A DNA stretch of 8,218 bases from JBBRHF01 sp038223055. Its GTDB lineage: Bacteria; Actinomycetota; Actinomycetes; JACCUZ01. A model generated the notes under the pieces. The model did not search any database and was not told the origin of the DNA. It worked only from the letters and a program-made list of their open reading frames with translations. The translations under genes were made by a program, and so were the position numbers. Shown in pieces: positions 1-5,764 of this stretch (the first letter of the stretch is position 1; every line of letters starts with the position of its first letter). The stretch covers positions 1 to 8,218 of the forward strand of contig JBBRHF010000187.1 of assembly GCA_038223055.1 (NCBI GenBank), read 5' to 3'.

Positions 1-2
1 GC

Positions 3-119
3 CTCATCTGGACCCAGCAGCCCGCCCACCACGACGTACTCGCCTGGTCACGATGGCGCCGCCGTCACCAAGCCCGAGCCCGACGCTGCCACTACGCGGC
101 CCGAGGCGCCTCACCGTAA
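3..119 (+). CDS. C-terminal tail of a transposase, IS701-like (partial at window edge)
   Basis: Frame 3 is open from the left edge and stops at TAA 117-119, giving 38 residues. They include a very basic segment, WSRWRRRHQARARRCHY. From memory, tails of this Trp-Ser-x-Trp-Arg-Arg-Arg-His-Gln type are common at the C-terminus of actinobacterial IS701/IS4-like DDE transposases, so I infer the end of such a gene. The catalytic domain lies outside the window and cannot be seen. The sequence just after the stop looks like an element end, which supports the call. The other two forward frames are also open here (frame 2 to about 205, frame 1 right through), so openness alone proves nothing. The call rests on the motif and the adjacent end-like sequence. 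Confidence 0.55.
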   Translation, partial: LIWTQQPAHHDVLAWSRWRRRHQARARRCHYAARGASP

Positions 120-137
120 GTGCGGCTGTAGTACTAG
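118..137. mobile_element. Putative right end of the IS701-like element with CTAG target copy
   Basis: Immediately after the transposase stop comes tgcggctgtagta (121-133), followed by CTAG (134-137). The family is known, from memory, for a 4-bp duplication of YTAR form, which CTAG fits. The partner end is outside the window, so neither the inverted repeat nor the duplication can be confirmed. If correct, host sequence resumes at about 138. Confidence 0.35.
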
Positions 138-216
138 GCACAACGTCCGGAGTATTGCAGCTTCGGCCTCTCACGAGATTCGATGCCCCAGAACCACTAA
201 GTCAGTAGAGATCGGA

Positions 217-1317
217 ATGTGCAATGGCGCGCAGCGACACGCTCCGCCGGGAGCTCGCGACCCTCGCGGACAAGAGAAGATCGCCGCCGCCGCCCGTGAA
301 GCGGCGCGCAAAAAGCGCGATCAGGCCCATCGCTCCAACACCGCATCAACTGCCCGGACCGCTCTCGCCGCAGCGGAGCGTGAGGAGAAGAGGGCGGCGG
401 CTGCCGAGGCGAAGTCCGCGAAGGCGCGGAAGGATATGGCGACCGTCGACAAGGGCATCGCGTCGAAGACGTCGTCGCTTCGTACATCTGAAGCCGCGGA
501 GCGGAAGTCCGCGGACGGCGCTCAACGACGAGTCGACACCCGCCGTCGTCGGGACGAGATCACCCACGCGCGAGCTGTCGCGACGGCAAGCGCACGGCCC
601 ACGCAGATCCGCTACGTCGAGGTCAGGCCCCCGCGACCGGAACCGCTCCGAGTCCTGTACCTCACTGCTACTCCCGACGCGATGGAGACGACGGTGACCA
701 GCCCAGATGGCTCTGTCGTTGAGCATGGGACGTGGCTGCGCGTGGATCAGGAGGTCAGGCAGGTCAAGCAGGGACTGCGAGGGTCGAAGTATCGCGACCT
801 CGTTGTCGTCGAGCACGCACCCGCGGCGACGTTCAACGACCTGCTGAACGGACTCAATGACCACCGACCGCACGTCGTGCATTTTTCGGGGCACGCTGAC
901 ACGCTGGGCGTTTGGATGGAGAACGAGTTGGGCGACTCGGACGGCCACGACGTCGACTTCGCGCTCCTGGCTCGGCTACTCGGGGCGACCGACGAACCAC
1001 CCCGGCTAATCGTTCTCAACGCATGCGAGAGCATCGAGGGCGCTTACGCCCTCCTGCAGACCGTCCCGCTCGTGATCGGCATGTCCGACACGATCGATGA
1101 CACCGCCGCCATCGTGTTCGCGAGGTCGTTCTACGCCGCCATGGCCTCCGCACAATCGGTTGCCACGGCGCTTGAGCAAGCCAAAGTACAGATGCTTGCG
1201 GCCTCGATGCTCGATGCGGATCAGGTGGACCACTCCTCTCTCCCGACCTTGCGCGCACGTGACGATGTCGATCCGACGACAGTTGTCCTAGTGACACCCT
1301 CCGACGCTGCGCCGTAA
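217..1317 (+). CDS. Coiled-coil CHAT-domain (caspase-like) protein, probable 5' frameshift
   Basis: The 366-residue reading has an N-terminal Ala/Lys/Arg/Glu-rich helical region (about 20-120, likely coiled coil) and a C-terminal CHAT domain (about 143-362). CHAT domains are caspase-like cysteine peptidase folds. The predicted dyad is present: His226 in VVHFSGHAD and Cys270 in LIVLNACES, each after a hydrophobic strand. No transmembrane segment is seen, so it is likely cytosolic. Such proteins are proposed to act in stress or anti-phage cell-suicide responses; the substrate here is unknown. The first ~18 residues of this frame look non-coding (many A/T third positions, no helix pattern). The +1 frame from ATG 224 reads MARSDTLRRELATLADK with every third base G or C, then should join this frame near 272-276. 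GGA at 214-216 is well spaced for 224 but abuts ATG 217. The true protein probably starts at 224, with a one-base deletion or sequencing error near 275. The CHAT domain itself is unaffected. The gene stands alone. Confidence 0.85.
   Translation: MCNGAQRHAPPGARDPRGQEKIAAAAREAARKKRDQAHRSNTASTARTALAAAEREEKRAAAAEAKSAKARKDMATVDKGIASKTSSLRTSEAAERKSADGAQRRVDTRRRRDEITHARAVATASARPTQIRYVEVRPPRPEPLRVLYLTATPDAMETTVTSPDGSVVEHGTWLRVDQEVRQVKQGLRGSKYRDLVVVEHAPAATFNDLLNGLNDHRPHVVHFSGHADTLGVWMENELGDSDGHDVDFALLARLLGATDEPPRLIVLNACESIEGAYALLQTVPLVIGMSDTIDDTAAIVFARSFYAAMASAQSVATALEQAKVQMLAASMLDADQVDHSSLPTLRARDDVDPTTVVLVTPSDAAP
224..276 (+). other. Displaced 5' coding segment of the CHAT gene and likely frameshift point
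   Basis: ATG 224 opens 17 codons whose third bases are all G or C. They encode an amphipathic helix rich in Arg, Leu and Glu, as expected at the head of a coiled coil. The frame then degenerates into a proline run, while the helical pattern resumes in the 217 frame at EKIAAAAREAARKKR (from about 274). A single missing base between about 272 and 277 (gacaagagaagatc) would join the two. A -1 ribosomal slip is conceivable, but no classic slippery heptamer is seen. Confidence 0.6.
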
Positions 1318-1505
1318 GTATCGGCGAAGTCGCGGTGGCGGCCGAAGCAGACCCGTTGGTCAGCTCGGACCACGGCTCGTGGATTCGACGAGTGGCCGCA
1401 TGACCGCGGACGAGGCATTTCGTGGCTGCGCTCACCCGCTTGCCGCAGGGCGGCGAGCCGCTGACGCGCACCGCCGGCGCCTTCGCCCGAAACTTCTCAA
1501 CTTTC

Positions 1506-1583
1506 GGACGGGCCCCTCCTGACCTGCGCAAACGCCGCCAGACAGGGGCGCCCGTCCGCGGGACGGGCGGGGTCAGGACGGGC
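1506..1583. repeat. GGACGGGC 8-mer cluster (three direct, one inverted)
   Basis: GGACGGGC occurs at 1506-1513, 1561-1568 and 1576-1583 on the plus strand, and inverted as GCCCGTCC at 1550-1557. The last two direct copies start 15 bp apart. A second inverted pair, TCCTGACC (1517-1524) and GGTCAGGA (1571-1578), encloses the central palindrome. The cluster ends 36 bp before the Prim-Pol start. It could be an operator, an iteron-like replication site or an RNA structure; the sequence does not decide which. High GC raises the chance rate of such words, but four copies in 78 bp is notable. Confidence 0.55.
1549..1569. promoter_or_regulatory. Nine-bp-arm palindrome upstream of Prim-Pol
   Basis: Arms cgcccgtcc (1549-1557) and ggacgggcg (1561-1569) are exact reverse complements around a 3-base centre. 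No T-run follows on either strand, so it does not look like an intrinsic terminator. Its position, 51 bp before the Prim-Pol start and within the 8-mer cluster, fits a dimeric protein-binding site or a stable hairpin in the leader. Confidence 0.45.
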
Positions 1584-1619
1584 GCAAGTTGGTGCCCCCC
1601 ACGGCGCAACGTGGTCGAC

Positions 1620-2255
1620 ATGGACCACCCGACCGCCACCACTCGTTGGTCGCCACAGCTCGTACGCGACCTGACCGCAGCTGATGTCTCCCCCGCATCT
1701 GCAGCGCGCGAACTGGCTGCGCATGGCATTCCTGTCTTCCCATGCGCGCCTGGCCAGAAGCGCCCACTGACCGCTCACGGGTTCCACGACGCCAGCTCCA
1801 ATCCCGGCAACGTCTCCCGCTGGTGGTCACTGTGGCCGACGGCGAATCTGGGGATCCCGACCGGTTCCATTTCGGGCATCGATGTCGTCGATGTCGACGT
1901 GCACGCCGCCGGGTCAGGCTTCGACTCGTTCCAGAAGGCTCAGCGAGCCGGGATCGTGTCGAACTGGGCATGGCAGGTCAGGACGCCATCGGGCGGCCTT
2001 CACGCCTACTTCCTGCGGTGGCACGACCACGAGCAACGGTCTTGGCAACTCCCTGGCCATCACCTCGACTTCCGTGGCGACGGCGGCTATGTCGGGGTCC
2101 GAGTAGCAGTCGTGCAGGATCGTGCGCTAGCACCTCCGGCCGGACTGATCGAGCATCTGTCGACATACGACGGATGGGCGCTGGTCACCTCGCCTGCAGG
2201 CCGTGCTGGCGCTCTGCCCGCCCGGAGTCGCTGTCGCGGCTTGGCACCGCGGTAA
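1620..2255 (+). CDS. Prim-Pol domain DNA primase/polymerase, short stand-alone form
   Basis: The 211-residue product matches the N-terminal domain of bifunctional primase/polymerases of the archaeo-eukaryotic primase superfamily (Prim-Pol). Such domains make primers and extend them in plasmids, phages and integrative elements. Visible signatures are HGIPVFPCAPGQKRPL (35-50), the acidic metal-binding strand IDVVDVDVH with Asp91 and Asp93, the TPSGGLHAYF motif with His128, and LDFRGDGGYV (149-158). No helicase or other C-terminal domain follows. After residue 158 the usual Pro/Gly-Ser segment seems missing, yet a plausible tail (APPAGLIEHLST, 171-182) follows, so a small internal deletion is possible. 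ATG 1620 was chosen because upstream residues lack family pattern; GTG 1611 is an alternative. No clear Shine-Dalgarno is seen. In actinomycete integrative elements, Prim-Pol genes can serve as the replication gene, but no integrase or transfer gene is visible nearby. Confidence 0.82.
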   Translation: MDHPTATTRWSPQLVRDLTAADVSPASAARELAAHGIPVFPCAPGQKRPLTAHGFHDASSNPGNVSRWWSLWPTANLGIPTGSISGIDVVDVDVHAAGSGFDSFQKAQRAGIVSNWAWQVRTPSGGLHAYFLRWHDHEQRSWQLPGHHLDFRGDGGYVGVRVAVVQDRALAPPAGLIEHLSTYDGWALVTSPAGRAGALPARSRCRGLAPR

Positions 2256-2364
2256 ACGGCCCACCCGCGGCTGCAGGCCGCTGAATGCATGGGAGCCCGT
2301 CATCTAGCGGGGAACCAGACCTTGAGTCGTCTGATGGGGGTCACCTGCACGACCGTGCGCTGAT
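2256..2364. other. Convergent intergenic region between Prim-Pol and permease
   Basis: Two convergent genes end on either side. A weak hairpin, CAGAC (2316-2320) with GTCTG (2329-2333) and an 8-base loop, is the only structure noticed. There is no T-run, so a terminator is not supported. Confidence 0.3.
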
Positions 2365-4593
2365 CTAGCCTGGTCGCCAGGTTTCGGCGGCTAGAACGGT
2401 CGCGCGCTGGTTCCAGTAGGAAAGCGCCAGCCCTACGAGCGTGCACAGCAGGGCGCTCGCCCAAGCGTAGGTGAGTGACGGACTCAAGAACATCACGCCT
2501 CCCGACGTGCTGGTCATCGAGGAGGGGAGAATGAGGTATCCGAGCCCAGCCAGAACGCCGGCGAGGGTCAGTGGGAGCCAGATTCCACCCAGGGAGACCA
2601 CAGTCAACCATTTGCGTCGGTCAGATAGCGCGGCTAAGGGAGCGGTCTCGCGAGCGGAGATCAGCGCGTCGGCAGCCAAGACAATCGCAGTGGTCAAGGT
2701 GAGCGGCAGGAGACCGAGCAGCCCCCAGAAGATCATCCAGCGCTGTGCGTAGAGCGAGGTTGTGCCACCGGCAATAGCTCTCTCGCCGATGGCCTCGAGG
2801 TCCATCCCGCCGACGCTCGATTGGTTCGCCACCTTCCGGATTTGGTCCACTTGCATGTCACTGCCTGTCGTGGAGATCAGGCTGATCTGGGCTTCAATCT
2901 GTGTCAGCTGCCGAAGATCTGGAGCCTCGTCAGGTTTGATTGTCAAATTTCCGCTCGATAGCCCGGCGGCAGATGACAGGGCAGTGAGCATTCTGTTCGC
3001 AGATCTTCGGGTCCGGCTCTCGCCGCTATGGCAAGGGTAGTCAAGTGCACGCAGCGCGGCACACGAACCGGTCAAGAACTCTTGATTCTTGCTGGTCTGA
3101 GTGTCGCCGGTGCCCTCTGCGAAGATCAACCACGTCCACACCGGCTCTACGTCGCGAGGCAGGCTTCGAAGCCACGCTTGGACTCCCGCCGAGTTGTGGA
3201 AATGACCGGTGAGCACGACGTTGCCGAATGTCGCTCGGTCCTTGACGCCTTGCTGATAAATCTCCCCGAGTGTGCTGGCGAAAAGTTGGACTTGCCCTAG
3301 AATCAAGATCGCTCCAGCTACGCCGCTGATCAGGCGGGCGGTGCGCGTCGGATAAGCCGCCAACCTACGTCCGGCCACTATGGCGCCAGGCGACCCACCC
3401 CGACGACCCGCCGCAGCAGCGAGTTGCCCGAAGGCAACCAACAGGGCAGCGACCAGCGCAGGAAGAGTCAAAATAACAATGAGAACGGCGGCCTCGTATG
3501 AAAGGACCCGCCAGACCCACGTGCGAAACATCACCGGGAGCCACACGGCTAGGATCGCCGCTGCGATGCACACGAGTGCCCGTAGCTGAGGCGTAGTTTG
3601 TAGCGATTTGGCCTTGCGGGCGCGCCTGCGGGTCTGTTGCCTCACCCGCACCCCGAGCACGATCATGAGAGCAACAAGATGCGCGACGACTATCGCTGCG
3701 ATGCCTTGCCACCACAATGCACGCATGTCGCCGGCATGCAAGGTCGAGTCCAGGAATCTCAGGTCAATGTCGAACAGACCGAGCCCAAGTAGCGCTCCGA
3801 GTCCGAGAAGACTGCCCGTGGCCACAGCAGTCCAGGCCTCGAACACATCAACGATTGCTAGATGGTTGCGCCCAGCCCCCATGGCGACCAACTGTCGAGA
3901 TCGCCTTTGCCGGGCCTCGGCGCCTACTCCAGCGCCGATCGCGATAGCAACAACTGCTGGTGCGATGAGAAGTAGGCCAACGACCAGCAGCAAGGACGAC
4001 AGTGGGCGGGCATAGAGAGTCGGGGGCCCCCAGAAGCCCTCAGACCCGTTCGGGCCACCGAATCCTATGATCGGGGTCATCTCATCAGGGTCCACCGCTC
4101 GCTCCGTGGGTCGGACATAGATCCGACGTTCGCCCGGCACCTCGAGCCCTTCGGATGCGATGGACCCGACCACATGCCCAAAGAAGTCCGCCGGGTACGA
4201 AGCGAGGTCCCGGCGGGCCGCGGGAGACACCAGAACCTCACCGGGGCCGGGCCATGCGCGTACACCGGGCGGAAGTGGTGCGTCGTCGGTCAGCGGGGAG
4301 ATCCAGATCGCCACAGTCGGCTGGAGGATGTTGTCGCTGTCGCGCAGGAAGGGGAGGTGGTAGCTATAGAGCACAGCGGCTGCTTGCCCGTCCTTTGCCA
4401 TGACCGGCAAGAGTGAACGCATGGCCTGCTCGCGGTCGGTGGCCAAGCCCAGCATGAATGTCGGGATGACCGCCGCCAACGCCATTGCCGCTGACCCCAC
4501 GCAAAGAGCCACGAACCGCATCCGACCCCAGTCGGCCTCGCGTCCAAGGCCCCGCGCAATTCTGGCTAGAAAGCCGACCATCTGACGGGTCAC
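2365..4593 (-). CDS. FtsX-like ABC transporter permease, ten membrane segments
   Basis: The 742-residue protein is a membrane subunit of a type VII (MacB/FtsX-like) ABC transporter. From the GTG start, hydrophobic segments lie near 26-49, 196-223, 255-274, 295-315, 337-355, 366-391, 420-440, 618-643, 661-688 and 707-726. Large non-membrane domains, probably extracytoplasmic, lie at about 50-195 and 441-617. The first four and last four segments form two FtsX-like modules, each with its own outer domain. A charged stretch after segment 2 (ARQRRSRQLVAMGAGR, ~226-241) is where the FtsX coupling helix contacts the ATPase. Cys511 and Cys521 in the second outer domain may form a disulfide. GTG 4593 overlaps the ATPase stop by four bases (GTGA), implying translational coupling; ATG 4581 is an alternative. 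Such permeases do not always form a pore; many move substrates out of the envelope or act as sensors and mechanical couplers. Its position after a secreted-protein gene suggests export, handling or immunity for that protein (inference). Confidence 0.88.
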   Translation of the reverse strand: MTRQMVGFLARIARGLGREADWGRMRFVALCVGSAAMALAAVIPTFMLGLATDREQAMRSLLPVMAKDGQAAAVLYSYHLPFLRDSDNILQPTVAIWISPLTDDAPLPPGVRAWPGPGEVLVSPAARRDLASYPADFFGHVVGSIASEGLEVPGERRIYVRPTERAVDPDEMTPIIGFGGPNGSEGFWGPPTLYARPLSSLLLVVGLLLIAPAVVAIAIGAGVGAEARQRRSRQLVAMGAGRNHLAIVDVFEAWTAVATGSLLGLGALLGLGLFDIDLRFLDSTLHAGDMRALWWQGIAAIVVAHLVALMIVLGVRVRQQTRRRARKAKSLQTTPQLRALVCIAAAILAVWLPVMFRTWVWRVLSYEAAVLIVILTLPALVAALLVAFGQLAAAAGRRGGSPGAIVAGRRLAAYPTRTARLISGVAGAILILGQVQLFASTLGEIYQQGVKDRATFGNVVLTGHFHNSAGVQAWLRSLPRDVEPVWTWLIFAEGTGDTQTSKNQEFLTGSCAALRALDYPCHSGESRTRRSANRMLTALSSAAGLSSGNLTIKPDEAPDLRQLTQIEAQISLISTTGSDMQVDQIRKVANQSSVGGMDLEAIGERAIAGGTTSLYAQRWMIFWGLLGLLPLTLTTAIVLAADALISARETAPLAALSDRRKWLTVVSLGGIWLPLTLAGVLAGLGYLILPSSMTSTSGGVMFLSPSLTYAWASALLCTLVGLALSYWNQRATVLAAETWRPG

Positions 4594-5273
4594 GCCATGA
4601 TCTCCCGCAAGGCGCCGTCGGTCAGGCGAACCTGGCGGCCGCACGCTGCCGCGACCACCGGATCGTGGGTCACCACCACCAGGGCGCAGGCAAATTGACT
4701 CGGCAAGCTCCGTAGCAATTCGAGAACCTCGTCGCGGGTTTCGGTGTCCAGGGAACCGGTTGGCTCATCGGCCAGAATTAGCTGCGGCGAATTGACCAGC
4801 GCCCTCGCCACCGCCACACGCTGCTGCTCGCCACCAGAATAACCGCCCATGGTGCGGTCAGAGCGTGGCACAGACAACCCCTCCAGCAACTCTTCCGAGC
4901 GCTTGGTTGCCGCCCGCACGCTCTGACCGCCCAACAAGCCAGCCACCAGTACATTGTCTAAAGGAGACAACTCTGGGAGCAATTCGCCACTTTGAAAGAT
5001 CATGCCGATCTTCTCACGCCGCAAACGCGCCATCGCGCTGCCACGCAGTGACTCTACTCGATTCCCGCTCACCATGATCTCGCCAGAATCCGCCCGTATT
5101 AGACCTAGGATGCACGAAAGCAGTGAACTCTTCCCCGAGCCACTACGTCCCATCACCGCAAGCGATTCACCCATCGCAAGTTCGAAACTGACATCAGCAA
5201 ATAGAGTCGTCTCTCCGAACGAGAGCGAGAGCCCATTTACTGACAATAAATAGGTGGGGCTGGTGTTAGTCAA
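4590..5273 (-). CDS. ABC transporter ATP-binding protein, MacB/LolD-like
   Basis: The 227-residue cytosolic ATPase powers the adjacent FtsX-type permease. From the TTG start it has every ABC motif: Walker A GRSGSGKS (42-49), Q-loop Gln94 in MIFQSGELLP, signature YSGGEQQRVAVARAL (145-159), Walker B LILADEP with catalytic Glu170, D-loop TGSLD, and H-loop His203 in VVVTHDP. The length is typical of MacB/LolD-class subunits. TTG 5273 was chosen because AGGAGGTG, complementary to the 16S rRNA tail, lies four bases upstream. An upstream TTG at 5333 would add 20 residues without family pattern. It starts 60 bases after the secreted-protein stop and ends overlapping the permease start, so the three genes are likely co-transcribed. 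Bacteriocin-export ATPases of the lactococcin-972 type belong to this same class. Confidence 0.93.
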   Translation of the reverse strand: MTNTSPTYLLSVNGLSLSFGETTLFADVSFELAMGESLAVMGRSGSGKSSLLSCILGLIRADSGEIMVSGNRVESLRGSAMARLRREKIGMIFQSGELLPELSPLDNVLVAGLLGGQSVRAATKRSEELLEGLSVPRSDRTMGGYSGGEQQRVAVARALVNSPQLILADEPTGSLDTETRDEVLELLRSLPSQFACALVVVTHDPVVAAACGRQVRLTDGALREIMA

Positions 5274-5277
5274 AGGC

Positions 5278-5285
5278 CACCTCCT
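5278..5285 (-). promoter_or_regulatory. Full-length Shine-Dalgarno setting the ATPase TTG start
   Basis: On the minus strand AGGAGGTG is followed by four bases (gcct) and then TTG 5273. It matches the anti-Shine-Dalgarno at all eight bases, which is stronger than any other site in the window. It probably compensates for the weak TTG codon, and it decides the start against TTG 5333. Confidence 0.85.
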
Positions 5286-5333
5286 AGACGGTGTGACGGA
5301 GGACGGCCTCACATCGGGAGTTGTGTCATCCAA

Positions 5334-5645
5334 TCACGAGCCCCAGGAACCACACGGGTCGCCCCCGAACTCATTACGGCAGGCTCGGTGCGAACCAACC
5401 GATCCCACGTCTTTAAATACCGTCGTACCACTGCCGCTGTTGTTCTCCAGGCGATTACTCGAGGTTCCACCCCAGTTGCCGTAGGCCGAGTGGCCGTCGG
5501 CGTCGGTGTCCGCGACATAGAAGTTGCGTCCGGAATGCGAAGTACTGGAGCCGGTGATTGCTCTGGTGCCCGCGAGGGCCGGCGACGCTCCCAGAATCGC
5601 GAGTCCGATGATGCACGTGGCCGTGAAAGACTTCCGAGTATCCAC
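5334..5645 (-). CDS. Small secreted protein, bacteriocin-like candidate
   Basis: This encodes 103 residues from GTG 5645, with a gagagga ribosome-binding site four bases upstream. The N-terminus is a classical Sec signal peptide: basic MDTRK, a hydrophobic core around TCIIGLAILGAS, and a likely cut after Ala25 (ALA-GT). The mature ~78 residues are Gly/Ser/Asn/Asp-rich, with aromatics in FYVAD and AYGNWGG, a DTDADGHS segment (46-53), and just two cysteines (Cys89 and Cys98, in ACRNEFGGDPC) that could form a disulfide outside the cell. It resembles small secreted actinobacterial proteins of unknown function, recognised by overall pattern only. As first gene of a set with an ABC ATPase and FtsX permease, it recalls lactococcin-972-type loci, but I do not see that family's sequence clearly. 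Antibacterial activity is inferred from context. It could instead be a signal or envelope protein sensed by the transporter. Confidence 0.78.
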   Translation of the reverse strand: MDTRKSFTATCIIGLAILGASPALAGTRAITGSSTSHSGRNFYVADTDADGHSAYGNWGGTSSNRLENNSGSGTTVFKDVGSVGSHRACRNEFGGDPCGSWGS

Positions 5646-5649
5646 AAGT

Positions 5650-5656
5650 TCCTCTC
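5650..5656 (-). promoter_or_regulatory. Ribosome-binding site of the secreted-protein gene
   Basis: Minus-strand gagagga lies four bases (actt) upstream of GTG 5645. It supports that start for the signal peptide. Confidence 0.6.
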
Positions 5657-5660
5657 TTAC

Positions 5661-5677
5661 CCAGCTCCATTAGCTGG
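5661..5677. promoter_or_regulatory. Inverted repeat in the leader of the secreted-protein operon
   Basis: CCAGCT (5661-5666) and AGCTGG (5672-5677) are exact 6-bp arms around a 5-base loop, just upstream of the ribosome-binding site. It could be an operator or a leader hairpin. No convincing -35/-10 pair was identified between here and the insertion sequence. Confidence 0.35.
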
Positions 5678-5753
5678 CGTGTTTACCGGACGCTAGCAGC
5701 AACCGACTCGCCGATCTAGAGACTCAGACCTCCTCGAGTAGGCACAAGATCAC

Positions 5754-5764
5754 TGTTGAGACTT
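5754..5764 (+). repeat. Left terminal inverted repeat of the insertion sequence
   Basis: TGTTGAGACTT aligns with the other end with one gap and one mismatch. The transposase stop codon TAA (complement of 5763-5765) overlaps it. Confidence 0.55.

Larger units (their letters stand above)
1318..1619. other. Intergenic region with repeats, no convincing gene
   Basis: This ~300-base stretch separates the CHAT and Prim-Pol genes. The Prim-Pol frame stays open upstream to 1422, but that translation has no recognisable pattern. A 40-codon frame from ATG 1399 is also open without known similarity. The first half shows nothing further. The second half (1506-1583) carries the repeated 8-mers and palindrome listed separately. 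Confidence 0.5.

Noticed and set aside
346..948. 200-codon minus-strand frame within the CHAT gene
   Set aside because: It is Arg-rich shadow translation opposite a gene with intact catalytic motifs and GC-rich third positions.
1549..1569. Intrinsic terminator after the CHAT gene
   Set aside because: The hairpin is strong but lies 230 bases downstream and is not followed by a T-run.
1422..1619. Upstream extension of the Prim-Pol frame
   Set aside because: The 66 extra residues show no Prim-Pol similarity and run through the repeat cluster; the family pattern begins after 1620.
2316..2333. Bidirectional terminator between convergent genes
   Set aside because: Only a 5-bp stem with an 8-base loop and no T-run.
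4594..4644. Upstream start of the permease at 4644
   Set aside because: It would overlap the ATPase by over 50 bases and adds a non-hydrophobic, Arg/Pro-rich start; the GTGA overlap at 4593-4590 is the typical coupled arrangement.
5334..5645. Firm assignment of the small protein as lactococcin 972
   Set aside because: Gene context and size are similar, but the hallmark sequence pattern of that family was not clearly recognised, so only a bacteriocin-like candidate is claimed.
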